Source: a bacterium D16-56 (lineage in GTDB: Bacteria > Bacillota > Clostridia > Lachnospirales > Lachnospiraceae). Taken from it: 64,000 nt of DNA. The notes under the pieces were generated by a model. That model was not told the origin of the DNA. It saw only the letters and a list, made by a program, of their open reading frames with translations, and did not search any database. The position numbers and the translations under genes were made by a program. Position 1 is the stretch's first letter; every line of letters starts with the position of its first letter. Positions 8,767-17,806 of this stretch are shown here, one piece after another. The DNA lies in NCBI GenBank assembly GCA_003611875.1, contig RAYY01000024.1, forward strand, positions 1-64,000. Direction: 5' to 3'.

Positions 8767-9459
8767 ATGAAAAATAAAAATGACAGAACAGGTATGGTAA
8801 ATAAGGGAATGGGAATGATGGCAGCCGTGGTACTTACTGCCTTGCTTATGGCGGGGTGTGGTCAAAACAATGGAGATACAGAAAGCGCAAGGGACACCAA
8901 TGCCGGCAGCGTTGACATGACAGAAGCACAAAGGGCGGAAAGCAATATTGAAGCAGAGGAATCTTCTGAAAGCCATGCAGACACAGAGAACATTACCAGT
9001 ATAGAAAGCCAATCTGAGGAAGATCAAACGATGGAAAGCAAAAGTACACAGCTGGAAGTCCGGTTTGGGGATAACGGAAAGGCATTTATGATGACACTTC
9101 TGGATAATGAAACTGCAGCAGCGATTGCAAGGTATGTAGGAACTTCTGACTGGAGGCTTCCCATCTATGAACGGGATGCGGATGCGGACTACAGTGTGCT
9201 GCAATATTATGACATTCCCGGCAGATATGAGATTCCTTCCGATCATCCGGAGACTGTGACAGAGGCAAAGGCGGGAGACGTATTTTATTCGGATCCTAAC
9301 CGTATCGTATTGTTTTATCACGATGCAGAGATTTCGGCAGAATATACAAAGATCGGTACATTTGACGCAACGGAAGAATTTATAAGGGCAGTGGAAGAAA
9401 ATCCGGTGCTGGAAGGATGGGGAAATAAGATTATCCAGATTTCCCAGCGGGCTTTGTGA
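8767..9459 (+). CDS. cyclophilin-like fold lipoprotein
   Basis: The 230-residue protein has a signal peptide ending in lipobox LMAGC (Cys about 31). A ~65-residue Ser/Glu-rich spacer follows, then a C-terminal domain from about residue 95 (LEVRFGDNGKAF, ending in IIQISQ) of the cyclophilin-like family. A second member lies at 13002. The proline-isomerase activity of true cyclophilins is not established for this family. It starts 46 bp after the permease gene and could share its transcript. A terminator follows at 9520. Confidence 0.75.
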   Translation: MKNKNDRTGMVNKGMGMMAAVVLTALLMAGCGQNNGDTESARDTNAGSVDMTEAQRAESNIEAEESSESHADTENITSIESQSEEDQTMESKSTQLEVRFGDNGKAFMMTLLDNETAAAIARYVGTSDWRLPIYERDADADYSVLQYYDIPGRYEIPSDHPETVTEAKAGDVFYSDPNRIVLFYHDAEISAEYTKIGTFDATEEFIRAVEENPVLEGWGNKIIQISQRAL

Positions 9460-9519
9460 GGTGTTGAAAAGAAGACGGCAATGATAGATGATTTAAGAGA
9501 AGATATTGACTGTTAGCTG

Positions 9520-9546
9520 AAGGAGGCTCTATAGGGCCTCCTTATA
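9520..9546 (+). terminator. intrinsic terminator
   Basis: AAGGAGGC (9520-9527) pairs with GCCTCCTT (9536-9543), followed by an AT-rich run. It closes the 4049-9459 operon. Confidence 0.65.
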
Positions 9547-9597
9547 TATTCTTATGTATCCAAAGGTATCCAAATTTGGTTTATATATAGGATTTAG

Positions 9598-9633
9598 CTA
9601 TTCAAATGAATTAAATATAAGTATTTGTTATTT
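9598..9633 (+). promoter_or_regulatory. putative shared operator, copy 2
   Basis: CTATTCAAA plus TATAAGTATTTGTTATTT matches the 2535-2570 copy. It lies 240 bp ahead of the MATE gene in an otherwise empty 413-bp gap. The rest of 9460-9872 holds only the terminator. Confidence 0.45.
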
Positions 9634-9872
9634 GGCTTGGTCTTTACTATAATATACTTGAGTTTTAAGAAGAAGGTTTCGGAAAGTGAAAGGTTATAGC
9701 CATTAACCATATCTTTGCTTTTGATAAGCCGAAGAACTTGAAGAAGCGGCCTGAATTTAAACTCCGGCAGCTCCCAGATAGATTGCGGCAAGGAGACTGA
9801 ATGAGCTGTGGGAATTTGGGCGTAGTCTATAAAAAACAGGAAAAGTAATTTTATGTGTAGGAGGAAAAGAAG

Positions 9873-11309
9873 ATGACAGAAGAATCTAATGCAGGTAACC
9901 CAATGGGAACAGAAAGGGTGTCCGGATTAGTATTGAGAACCGGGGTTCCACTGATGATTTCACTGCTGATCAATTCCCTTTATAATTTTGTGGACAGTGT
10001 ATTTGTTTCCAGAATATCAGAAGAAGCGTTGACAGCCTTGTCCTTGGCAGCTCCAGTACAGATTCTTATGTCTGCCATGGGCCTTGGCATTGCGGTGGGA
10101 CTAAATGCGGTCATCTCCAAAGCATTAGGCGAAGGGGACCAGGAAAAGGTGAAAAAGACGGCATCGGCCGCACTGGTGCTGGCTTTTCTGGCATGGGTAC
10201 TGGTGTCTTTTCTGGAAGTGTCAGCTATGAGGCCGTATTTCAGGTGGCAGTCTGGAGGGAATGAGACGATTATGGACTATGGGATTCCCTATCTGCGCAT
10301 ATGTATGCTCGGTTCCCTGGGAATGATGGGGCAGTGGGTATTTGACCGCTTTGTCATGGCAAGCGGCAAATCGTCCCTGTTTTTATTTACACTGTCAGCT
10401 GCATCCATTACGAATTTGGTTTTAGATCCGATTCTTATTTTTGGGTATTTTGGCATTCCGGCAATGGGAACGGCTGGAGCCGCCCTCGCAACGGTAATCG
10501 GGCAGTGGGTCGGGTGTTTTGCCGGATATGGGATCAACTGTCGGTGGAATCGGGAGATACCTATCCATTTTACGGCAAAGGCGGATAAAGGCTGCATGGC
10601 GGCTATTCTAAAGGTGGGACTTCCCAGCACACTGGTGCAGGCTGTTTCTTCGGTACTGGCTATCTATGTAAACTCCGTTCTTATGGTTATTACTCCAACA
10701 GCAGTTGCGGTGTACGGTGCCTGTGTAAAGATTCAGGGGCTTGTGACGGTGGGGGTAAACGGCATGGGAAGCGGACTGATCCCCATCGTAGCTTACAACT
10801 ACGGCGCAAAAAAGCCAAAGAGAATTTACCAGAGCTGCAGATGGGCGATGCTTTATTCTGTGATATTTTACAGTATATTTTTTCTGATAATGGAGGTTTT
10901 TCCGGAATGGGTGCTGTTATTGTTTGATGCTTCTTTGGAAATGCTTTCCATCGGTGTAATGGCACTTCGGATCTTGGCGGTAAGCTATCTTCTTTCCAAT
11001 GTATGTCTGATTTACTCGGCAGCATTTCAGGGACTTGGACTGGGAGTACAGAGCATGCTGCTTACGTTGGGCAGACAGGTGGTTTTGCCGGTGGTATTTA
11101 TTGCAGCCTTCTCTCATTTTGGAAATCCGACGTGGATCTGGCTGGCATTTGTACTGGCAGAGGCCGTTGTAATACCGATTGGAATCATTCTTTGGCGAAG
11201 AGAGTCGGATAACGTTTTAAAGAACTTAAAATGGGAAGAAAACAGAAGACTTGAAACACAAAATAAAAATAGCAATAAATTAACTGGCAGACAGATGCTT
11301 GTTCGGTGA
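9873..11309 (+). CDS. MATE family efflux transporter
   Basis: The 478-residue protein has about 12 membrane segments in two related halves. Features include the LMISLLINSLYNFVDSVFV-like first helix (residues ~26-45), a FDRFVMASGK segment, and a second half opening near VGLPSTLVQAVSS. MATE proteins expel drugs or metabolites using Na+ or H+ gradients. The start has a GGAGG site 9 nt upstream. The cluster with aminotransferase, LysE-type and FtsX exporters suggests metabolite or toxin export. The substrate is unknown. Confidence 0.9.
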   Translation: MTEESNAGNPMGTERVSGLVLRTGVPLMISLLINSLYNFVDSVFVSRISEEALTALSLAAPVQILMSAMGLGIAVGLNAVISKALGEGDQEKVKKTASAALVLAFLAWVLVSFLEVSAMRPYFRWQSGGNETIMDYGIPYLRICMLGSLGMMGQWVFDRFVMASGKSSLFLFTLSAASITNLVLDPILIFGYFGIPAMGTAGAALATVIGQWVGCFAGYGINCRWNREIPIHFTAKADKGCMAAILKVGLPSTLVQAVSSVLAIYVNSVLMVITPTAVAVYGACVKIQGLVTVGVNGMGSGLIPIVAYNYGAKKPKRIYQSCRWAMLYSVIFYSIFFLIMEVFPEWVLLLFDASLEMLSIGVMALRILAVSYLLSNVCLIYSAAFQGLGLGVQSMLLTLGRQVVLPVVFIAAFSHFGNPTWIWLAFVLAEAVVIPIGIILWRRESDNVLKNLKWEENRRLETQNKNSNKLTGRQMLVR

Positions 11310-11318
11310 ATGACTTTA

Positions 11319-11384
11319 TAATTGAGAAATCTGCAAGAATTCATTTAGAAATTGTTTATTTTTATGTTAGAGCCATGTTATCTG
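11319..11384 (+). repeat. 66-bp upstream repeat, copy 2
   Basis: Partner of 2613-2678 (five mismatches). It lies between the MATE gene and DUF3737 and probably carries the promoter of the DUF3737-LysE pair. Confidence 0.75.
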
Positions 11385-11487
11385 TGTCCGGTATTCTTAT
11401 CATAGACATCAGGAAAGAACAGCAAGATAGGAAAGAAAACGCGGAGAAATGTAAGTTAAAAATTTTAGATAATCAGGAGGAAAAATC

Positions 11488-12351
11488 ATGAAGACAAGAG
11501 AAATCAGACAGGAGTATTTGACAGGAGAAAGAGCATTATCCCAGGGAGAGAATTTGGAAATCTACGACAGCATTTTTGCGGATGGAGAGTCGCCGCTGAA
11601 AGAGAGCCATGATATCGAACTGGAGGGCTGCATGTTCAAATGGAAGTATCCCTTCTGGTATGCGAAGAATATTACCGCCAGAAACTGTACCTGGTTTGAG
11701 ATGGCCCGTGCAGGGGTATGGTATACGGACAATATGACGGTGGAAAATGCAGTGATCGAGGCCCCGAAGAATTTCCGTCGCTGCAGGGGCGTAAATTTAA
11801 AAAACGTAAATTTTCCCAATGCGGCCGAAACACTTTGGAATTGTGAGGATGTGACAATGGAACATGTGACGGCTAAAGGCGACTACTTTGCCATGAACAG
11901 CCAGAATATGGTGCTGCGGGATTTCCGGCTGGTGGGCAACTATTCCTTTGACGGGGTAAAGAATATGGAGATTCATAATGCCCGGATGCTTTCCAAGGAT
12001 GCTTTCTGGAACAGTGAAAATGTGACGGTATATGATTCCTTCATTTCCGGAGAATATCTGGGCTGGAACGCAAAGAATCTGACACTGATTAACTGCACCA
12101 TTGAGAGCCTGCAGGGGATGTGCTACATCGATCATCTGGTTATGAAAAACTGTAAGCTTCTCAACACCACCCTGGCGTTTGAGTATTCCACGGTGGATGC
12201 AGAAATCACAGGAAAAATTGACAGTGTGATGAACCCTTCCAGCGGTGTGATCCGGGCAGACAGCATTGATGAATTGATCGTTGAAGCGGATAAGGTAGAT
12301 CCATCAAAGACAAAGATCATATGCAGAAGAAAGCTGAAGGAGGCGGTATGA
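11488..12351 (+). CDS. DUF3737 family protein (beta-helix)
   Basis: The 287-residue soluble protein has short repeating units such as NITARNCTWFE, NMTVENAVIE and NVTVYDSFISG, which point to a right-handed parallel beta-helix. It matches the conserved DUF3737 family of Firmicutes, whose biochemical role is unknown. It has no signal peptide, so it is cytoplasmic. Start ATG 11488 follows AGGAGG. It overlaps the LysE gene by 4 bp (ATGA), implying coupled translation. Confidence 0.8.
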   Translation: MKTREIRQEYLTGERALSQGENLEIYDSIFADGESPLKESHDIELEGCMFKWKYPFWYAKNITARNCTWFEMARAGVWYTDNMTVENAVIEAPKNFRRCRGVNLKNVNFPNAAETLWNCEDVTMEHVTAKGDYFAMNSQNMVLRDFRLVGNYSFDGVKNMEIHNARMLSKDAFWNSENVTVYDSFISGEYLGWNAKNLTLINCTIESLQGMCYIDHLVMKNCKLLNTTLAFEYSTVDAEITGKIDSVMNPSSGVIRADSIDELIVEADKVDPSKTKIICRRKLKEAV

Positions 12352-12956
12352 GCCTGTTTTTGAAGGGAATTCTGATCGGGCTGCTCTTTGGCGTACCTGT
12401 GGGGGCTGTCGGAGCCATGACCGTGCAGAGAACCTGGGAACATGGGATCAAAGCCGGACTTCTTACAGGAATGGGGTCTTCTGCTGCAGATTGCATATAT
12501 GCGGGAATTGGGGCTTTTGGGCTGACCATAATGTCAGATTTTCTTTTGGAATACCAGACGGTTATCCATTTGGCAGGAGGAGGCATTGTCCTGCTGATGG
12601 GAATCCGTCTGCTTCTCCGAAAAGGAGGGGCGGCGGAAGTTCCGGCAGTGTCAGGAAGATTTAAGATATTTTTGTCGTCCTTTGCCGTAGGGATTACGAA
12701 TCCGGCGGCAATAGTAACTTTCCTGTTTGCTTTTTCCTGGTTTGGCATTGTGGGAGGCAGTGCAGGAAAAAATGGCTGGCTGGTGGTTTTGGGAGTATTT
12801 GTCGGAACCTATTTCTGGTGGGGAGGGCTGACCGCTGTGGTTGCTTTTGCCAGAAGAAAGAAAAGGGCAGAAAGTCTCCGGAAGATGAACCGGATTTTCG
12901 GGGCAGTTTTAAGCCTGTTTGGAATCCTTGTTTTTATACGGGCAATTCCCATATGA
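12348..12956 (+). CDS. LysE/RhtB family exporter
   Basis: The 202-residue protein has about six membrane segments. It opens with FLKGILIGLLFGVPVGAVGA, the glycine-rich first helix typical of LysE/RhtB amino-acid exporters, and has the later motif GITNPAAIVTFLFAFSW. ATG 12348 is preferred because AAGGAGGCG is just upstream and it overlaps the DUF3737 stop. It probably exports an amino acid or related compound, perhaps linked to the PatB-like lyase nearby. Confidence 0.8.
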   Translation: MSLFLKGILIGLLFGVPVGAVGAMTVQRTWEHGIKAGLLTGMGSSAADCIYAGIGAFGLTIMSDFLLEYQTVIHLAGGGIVLLMGIRLLLRKGGAAEVPAVSGRFKIFLSSFAVGITNPAAIVTFLFAFSWFGIVGGSAGKNGWLVVLGVFVGTYFWWGGLTAVVAFARRKKRAESLRKMNRIFGAVLSLFGILVFIRAIPI

Positions 12957-13001
12957 ATTGCTTATCAATAAACAGAAAAGTGAAAAGAGGAGTGGACGAA
13001 A

Positions 13002-13718
13002 ATGAAAAAAATATGGATAGTGCGGTGGGCTATGGTTATCTCATTATCTCTGACTGCGTGCGGAGAGGACAACGGGCAGGCTTGGGCTTCCGTTTCAGCA
13101 CCAGAGTCATTAAGAACAGAAAGCATGCCACAGTCTGCCATTCATCAGGAAACGGAGAATACTAATACACAGGAAGCGCAATCTACAGATACAAATTCAA
13201 CAGAATCCGTGGCAGAAGACATACAGGAGAGATCTGTTTCTGATTCAACAGGAAGCACGGCAGAATCAGCGGCGGATATAAGTGAAGCAAAGCCTGTACA
13301 GGAAACAGAAATGAATGAAGCAGATGGAATGGAAACAGATATCCAAAATGATGGAGCGGAGAATGCAGTGATGAATATGAAGGTACAGGTTGGTGATACG
13401 ATATTTTCAGCCACATTGGAAGAAAACGCGGCGGTGTCTGCTTTGGTGGAAATGATGCGGGAAAGTCCGGTAGTGCTTCAAATAAGCGACTATTCCGGCT
13501 TTGAAAAGGTAGGCCCTCTGGGAACCAGCCTTTCTGCAGACAACAGTCAGACCACAACCCACGCCGGAGATATTGTCTTGTATAACGGAAACCAGATTGT
13601 TATATTTTACGGCTCTAATTCCTGGAGCTATACAAGGCTGGGACATATTGATGATCTGACGGGTTGGGAAGAGGCTCTTGGAAACGGGGATGTGACGGTG
13701 ATTTTTTCTTTGGAGTAA
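13002..13718 (+). CDS. cyclophilin-like fold lipoprotein, second copy
   Basis: The 238-residue protein has a short signal peptide with lipobox LTACG (Cys about 19) and a ~100-residue Ser/Thr/Glu-rich linker. The C-terminal cyclophilin-like domain (about 125-238) has motifs VQVGDTIFSATLEENAA, DYSGFEKVG, GDIVLYNGNQIVIFYGSNSW and YTRLGHI. It is a clearer family member than the 8767 protein. It is followed by patB after 27 bp. The long linker would hold the domain away from the membrane. Confidence 0.82.
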   Translation: MKKIWIVRWAMVISLSLTACGEDNGQAWASVSAPESLRTESMPQSAIHQETENTNTQEAQSTDTNSTESVAEDIQERSVSDSTGSTAESAADISEAKPVQETEMNEADGMETDIQNDGAENAVMNMKVQVGDTIFSATLEENAAVSALVEMMRESPVVLQISDYSGFEKVGPLGTSLSADNSQTTTHAGDIVLYNGNQIVIFYGSNSWSYTRLGHIDDLTGWEEALGNGDVTVIFSLE

Positions 13719-13745
13719 ATATGATAGAAAGTTTGGAGGTGCAGT

Positions 13746-14927
13746 ATGTCTTACATTTTTGATGAACTTGTTAACAGGAGAAATACCCATTCATTGAAAT
13801 GGGATGTGAAAGAGCATGAGCTGCCTATGTGGGTGGCAGATATGGATTTTCAGACGGCGCCGGAAATTCAGGAGGCAATCAGGGAAAGAGTATCCCATGG
13901 TGTATTTGGCTATTCCATTGTGCCTGAAGAATGGTATCAGGCATATATGGGCTGGTGGGAGAGACGGCATCATTTTTCCGTGGAAAAGGAGTGGCTGGTG
14001 TTCTGTACGGGAGTGGTTCCGGCTATTTCCAGTATGGTGCGCAAGCTGACAACAGCGGGAGAAAATGTTCTGGTTCAGACGCCGGTTTACAATATGTTCT
14101 TTAATTCCATTGTAAATAATGGAAGGAACATTGCAGAAAACCCGTTGCGATATGACAGAAATACCTATCAGATGGATTTTGAGGATCTGGAACGAAAACT
14201 TTCCGATCCTCAGACCACGCTTATGATTCTGTGCAATCCCCATAACCCGGTGGGAAGAATCTGGAGCAGAGAGGAGCTGGAGCAGGTTGGTGAGCTGTGC
14301 AGGAAGTATCATGTGACCGTGATTTCCGATGAAATCCATTGTGATCTGACCAGTCCTGGTCAGGAATATATTCCCTTTGCCTCGGTTTCGGAAAACTGCA
14401 AGAATAATAGCATTACCTGCATGGCTCCCACGAAAGCCTTTAATCTGGCTGGACTGCAGACAGCAGCAGTGGCCGTTCCAAATCCCAACCTGCGGCATAA
14501 AGTTTGGCGGGGACTGAATACGGATGAGGTGGCAGAACCGAATTCCTTTGCGGTGGAGGCGGCTGTGGCTGCTTTTACGAAAGGGGAGGCATGGCTGGAT
14601 GATCTAAGAGAGTATATACAGGAAAATAAAAACTTTGCAGAAGATTTCTTGAAGAAAGAAGTTCCACAGATTAAGCAGGTTTCTTCACAGGCTGCTTATC
14701 TTTTGTGGCTGGACTGCCGGGATATGCATGGGTGTGCGGGTGAATTTACACAATATTTGAGAGAACATACAGGATTGTATCTGTCAGAGGGAAAACAGTA
14801 TGGGGAAAATGGAAGTTCATTTATAAGAATGAATATCGCCTGCTCACGCAGTCAGTTGGAAGATGGACTGAAACGGCTTGCAGAAGGGGTAAGGGGCTAT
14901 GAAGAATGGGCACTTTCTATTTGTTAA
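13746..14927 (+). CDS. MalY/PatB family PLP-dependent aminotransferase / cystathionine beta-lyase
   Basis: The 393-residue fold-type I PLP enzyme has the substrate-side motif PMWVADMDFQTAPEI (about 29), CNPHNPVGRIW (about 163), ISDEIHCDL (about 195) and the PLP lysine in APTKAFNLAGLQ (about 230). MalY/PatB proteins cleave cystathionine or other C-S conjugates and can act as aminotransferases. It follows the lipoprotein gene by 27 bp with GGAGG at 13736. The lyase may release thiols from conjugates handled by the neighbouring transporters. Confidence 0.88.
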   Translation: MSYIFDELVNRRNTHSLKWDVKEHELPMWVADMDFQTAPEIQEAIRERVSHGVFGYSIVPEEWYQAYMGWWERRHHFSVEKEWLVFCTGVVPAISSMVRKLTTAGENVLVQTPVYNMFFNSIVNNGRNIAENPLRYDRNTYQMDFEDLERKLSDPQTTLMILCNPHNPVGRIWSREELEQVGELCRKYHVTVISDEIHCDLTSPGQEYIPFASVSENCKNNSITCMAPTKAFNLAGLQTAAVAVPNPNLRHKVWRGLNTDEVAEPNSFAVEAAVAAFTKGEAWLDDLREYIQENKNFAEDFLKKEVPQIKQVSSQAAYLLWLDCRDMHGCAGEFTQYLREHTGLYLSEGKQYGENGSSFIRMNIACSRSQLEDGLKRLAEGVRGYEEWALSIC

Positions 14928-14943
14928 TATTATTTTAAGAATG

Positions 14944-14969
14944 TTATAAGATAAGTACTATTTGGCTTG
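14944..14969 (+). promoter_or_regulatory. degenerate shared operator, copy 3
   Basis: TATAAGATAAGTACTATTTGGCTTG resembles the 9598-9633 element, including the TATTTGGCTTG end seen at 9629-9639. It stands 17 bp after patB and has no intact gene to control, so it may mark a lost promoter. Confidence 0.35.
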
Positions 14970-15008
14970 ATTAATATGAGAAAAGTATAAAAACAGAGGT
15001 GGAATATA

Positions 15009-15098
15009 TACGAATCTGATTGGATAGTATGCCCATTATGTGGAAGTAAAATCCATGATAAGTTGAGTGGAGCAAGGACTCATGGAAGGAAGAAATAA
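15009..15098 (+). pseudogene. fragment of a cysteine-rich KTR-type protein
   Basis: The reading frame encodes WIVCPLCGSKIHDK, like the first zinc-knuckle of the short KTR proteins carried by mobile elements, then ends at TAA 15096. The second Cys pair is missing. It lies in the gap between patB and the transposase relic. A 9-bp perfect hairpin (15115-15137) follows. Confidence 0.45.
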
Positions 15099-15252
15099 GG
15101 ATCAATGACTTCTCGGAATCTCAATGAATGAGATTCCAACCGAAAATTGACAACTGAATATCGTGCAGGAAAAGAAATTTGAGAAAAATGGACATAAACA
15201 TTGGACATAGCGGGTACTATGCCTTGAAAAATCTTATGGGATCGCTTAAGAT

Positions 15253-15284
15253 ATCATTATTAGGCGGCTAATCCTAATAATGAT
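15253..15284. terminator. hairpin at the 3' end of the transposase relic
   Basis: ATCATTATTAGG (15253-15264) pairs perfectly with CCTAATAATGAT (15273-15284) and includes the transposase stop codon. It is probably an element-end terminator. Confidence 0.55.
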
Positions 15285-16522
15285 TCTTGAAATGCCTTAA
15301 TCGATGGAATTTCCCAGGCATCAAGGTGTTGGAGCATCATGATGCCGTAGAGGCGGCAGTACCACATCTTCGTAGAGCGGTGCCTGCCGTCTTCTAATTT
15401 ATATTCCTCTTTCTCGCGCTTATTGGAGCGTTCCACGGAAGTTCTTCTGTCATATTCCGTTTCCCATGCTTTAGAGTCCCTTGGCGGTATGTTAAATAAC
15501 CTTGGATTGTCACCGGTAAAGATGTGTACGGTTCTTCCATATTTCGCCGGTGAACAGGGGTGTTCACAGAAGCAGCCACGTTTCCGGTTTGATTTTGGGC
15601 ACCGGTATTTTGCCCGGTGTTTGGCAGCTTCACATCCATCTTTATGCATACGTAAGCCCAACTTACAGACAGGGACACCATCATCATCGATTGTAAAATC
15701 GTCCTTATAGGTAAAATGCCCGGTATGTCCGGGATTGAGGTCGATAAACGGTGTGATATCTTCCCATCTGCAGTATTCATAAACAGGGTAAGCGTCGTGT
15801 GCAGAATTTCAGAAGGAGCTTTTCAATCCGAAATTCCGGAAGATACGCTTTCATGGTGAAAAAGGAATGGAGAAAGGAAAGCATATCATGCCGGGAGGCA
15901 CGTTCTAAAAGAGGGAATACAGGGAGGTCACTGAAGAAATCGGAAGCCACATACATGTAGAGGTGGTAGCCGAAGAAATAGCATTCCCGGTGGGAGTCCC
16001 ATCCCCAGTTACAGTCGGGCTGGGAATAATGGCGTTTACAGTTACAAGAAGAACAGCCTTTGTCCTTACAATGGCAGATGCGCTTTTCCGCTGTTGTGCG
16101 GCAGTACAGACAGGGGTGCCGTCACCGGCAAGAGCCAGGTGCCGGGGATTAACCAACCCCCTGTGGATGGATTGGTCCAGGAACTGGTGCTGATAAAGCC
16201 GGAAAATAAGGAAGAAGGGATTTTGCGGTTTTAACTGCCAGTGTTCCAGCATGGGAAGAAGCTTGGAAGCCATGCTGGAAGAGTCGCAGGGAGTCTTATC
16301 GCCTTTCTTTTTGCCTTTGGGAGTTTTCTTTATCTTAGGGAACCGGTCTTTTGGGAAAAGGCTGTTGGAGTCATGCTGCCAGATGCGGGAAAAGAAATCA
16401 TAAAAAGTACCGACACCAGGGGTATCCCCGAAAGAGAAACCGCTGAGCATGGCATAAAGGGGAGTTTCCTTAAGCATGCGGCACCAGACAGTGATGGAAG
16501 TAACTTTCAGTTGAGGCAAGCA
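15260..16522 (-). pseudogene. broken DDE-type transposase
   Basis: Three fragments on the minus strand belong to one transposase: 16522-15905 (GFSFGDTPGVGTFYDFF, then a Cys-rich middle read in another frame), 15780-15394, and 15661-15260 (KYRCPKSNRKRGC, ending in LLGLAA). Two frame changes interrupt it. The N-terminus is cut at about 16522, where integrase-like DNA begins on the other strand. It resembles large Lachnospiraceae transposases with a zinc-binding insertion. The family was not determined. It cannot be active. Confidence 0.7.
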
Positions 16523-16524
16523 GA

Positions 16525-17073
16525 AATACGCCGATCCATATGCAGGTACTCTTCAATGTACTGATGGGTCTGCGGTGTCAGGAAATCAATACAGCGAAGT
16601 ATTCAGACGTGGATTACATTAACCGTACATTGGCAGTAGAAAGGCAGCTTGGAAAAGAACTGGACAGAGTCCCAAACAGCAGGAAGGAGAGTATGACGAA
16701 GATGGAGCTGCCGCTGAAAACGCCGTCCAGCAGGAGAGTATTGCCTATCCCTGATTATGTATTTGAAGCTATTTTGGAAGAACGAAGGAAGTATGAGGGG
16801 TATAAAAGCCGCCGACGTACTATTTTTCAGGATGATGGCTATATCTGCTGTTCCAGCTACAGCGGCAAACCAAGATCAAAAGATTTTCATTGGCGGCATT
16901 ACAAAGAACTTTTGAAGAAAACGGGACTGCCTGATATTCGCTGGCATGATCTGCGCAGTACCTATTGTACGCTGTTATTGAGTAAGGATTTTAATCCGAA
17001 AGCCGTATTTATATGGATTCTGAGGGAGGTAAATAAGAGAATTAAAAACGAACAAACGTTTGCTGTGATGTAG
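16525..17073 (+). pseudogene. truncated uvrB-linked tyrosine integrase
   Basis: The fragment is near-identical in protein to the second half of the 56113 integrase, starting at its NTPIHMQVLFNV segment. It keeps the Arg (LMGLR) and HDLRSTY motifs. A deletion right after KAV removes the region with the second His and the nucleophilic Tyr (LMGHAKELITMDVYADN in the full copy). It then rejoins the last codons near 17010 in another frame. Upstream it joins the transposase relic. It is the remnant of an earlier element of the same family that used uvrB. Confidence 0.9.
17049..17062 (+). promoter_or_regulatory. LexA (DinR) box upstream of truncated uvrB
   Basis: CGAACAAACGTTTG fits the Gram-positive LexA consensus CGAACRNRYGTTYG at every position. 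It precedes the promoter at 17071-17099. Confidence 0.8.
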
Positions 17074-17099
17074 ACAAATGAGGGGTGGTATGTTATAAT
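17071..17099 (+). promoter_or_regulatory. promoter of truncated uvrB
   Basis: TAGACA (17071-17076), 17-bp spacer, TATAAT (17094-17099). The same promoter stands before the intact uvrB at 57506-57534. Confidence 0.8.
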
Positions 17100-17178
17100 C
17101 AATCTCAGTTTTACTTCTCGATTTGTCCGTAATCGTTTATTGGTTTCATACAGTTCGGAAAATTGAGTTAAGTAACCA

Positions 17179-17232
17179 AAATTCGTCGAAGGGACATTTT
17201 TTCGAAAACGGAGTATGTGCCTCGACGAATTT
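17179..17232 (+). other. leader inverted repeat of truncated uvrB
   Basis: AAATTCGTCGAAG (17179-17191) pairs with CCTCGACGAATTT (17220-17232) with one mismatch. The intact copy at 57614-57667 is perfect. Its function in the uvrB leader is unknown. Confidence 0.6.
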
Positions 17233-17280
17233 CTGGCGAAATATCGAACTTTTTTACTATAGAATTAGGAGGTGGCTTTT

Positions 17281-17628
17281 GTGCAAAGTGAACAAAAACA
17301 GTTTAAACTTCACTCAGAATACCAGCCTACCGGGGACCAGCCCCAGGCCATAGAGGCCCTTGTAAAAGGCTTCCAAGAAGGCAATCAATTCCAGACTTTA
17401 CTGGGGGTTACGGGTTCCGGAAAGACCTTTACCATGGCGAATGTGATCCAGCAGCTTAACAAGCCGACTTTGGTAATAGCGCACAATAAGACCCTTGCCG
17501 CCCAGTTGTACGGTGAGTTTAAGGAATTTTTCCCGGAAAATGCAGTGGAGTATTTTGTGTCCTACTATTACTACAAAGATTTGGATACAAGATATAGATA
17601 TAGTTGGAAGGAAGCGAACTATATATAG
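17281..17628 (+). pseudogene. uvrB: 5' fragment of uvrB cut by the integrated element
   Basis: GTG 17281 follows AGGAGG and opens a frame matching UvrB for 96 codons ([12 protein letters not shown], Walker [21 protein letters not shown]). Homology stops at about 17567 and the frame runs into element DNA until TAG 17628. It was the functional gene start before the present element inserted. It would now make a ~115-residue peptide with the ATP-binding loop but no helicase. Its own promoter and LexA box remain, so it may still be damage-inducible. Confidence 0.92.
17551..17567 (+). repeat. candidate attL core
   Basis: TATTTTGTGTCCTACTA is directly repeated at 57986-58002, the two points where the two uvrB copies stop matching. 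A further TTACTAC occurs on both sides with a 3-bp offset, so the exact crossover could lie a few bases to the right. Confidence 0.7.
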
Positions 17629-17806
17629 TAGATTTGAGAACTGCAAGAACGATATGAACAGGGTATGTCAGTAACCATGATTCGTCGAGAAGGCAACGGT
17701 GAAAGTAACACAGTTCAGCGCAGGAAATGGTTACAGAAAACGGTAGTGTAAATTATTTGGTTTTCTGCTATAATAAAAGACAGGAAGATGAAACAAGGAG
17801 AGAAGA
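17581..17806. other. left end of the element, non-coding
   Basis: GTAACCATGATTCGTCGAG (17671-17689) matches 17 of 19 bases of the uvrB leader at 57607-57625. An inverted copy of its first 8 bases (ATGGTTAC) is at 17727-17734. These may be integrase arm sites. A TATAAT (17769-17774) with a weak -35 precedes the first cargo gene. Confidence 0.45.

Noticed and set aside
8638..9321. Minus-strand frame of 227 codons
   Set aside because: It runs opposite the end of the permease and the lipoprotein gene. No start signal or domain is seen.
13791..14498. Minus-strand frame of 235 codons opposite the PatB gene
   Set aside because: The plus strand encodes a clear PLP enzyme. The minus frame is His- and Cys-rich nonsense typical of an antisense shadow.
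15963..16564. Plus-strand frames opposite the transposase relic
   Set aside because: They are antisense to recognisable transposase fragments.
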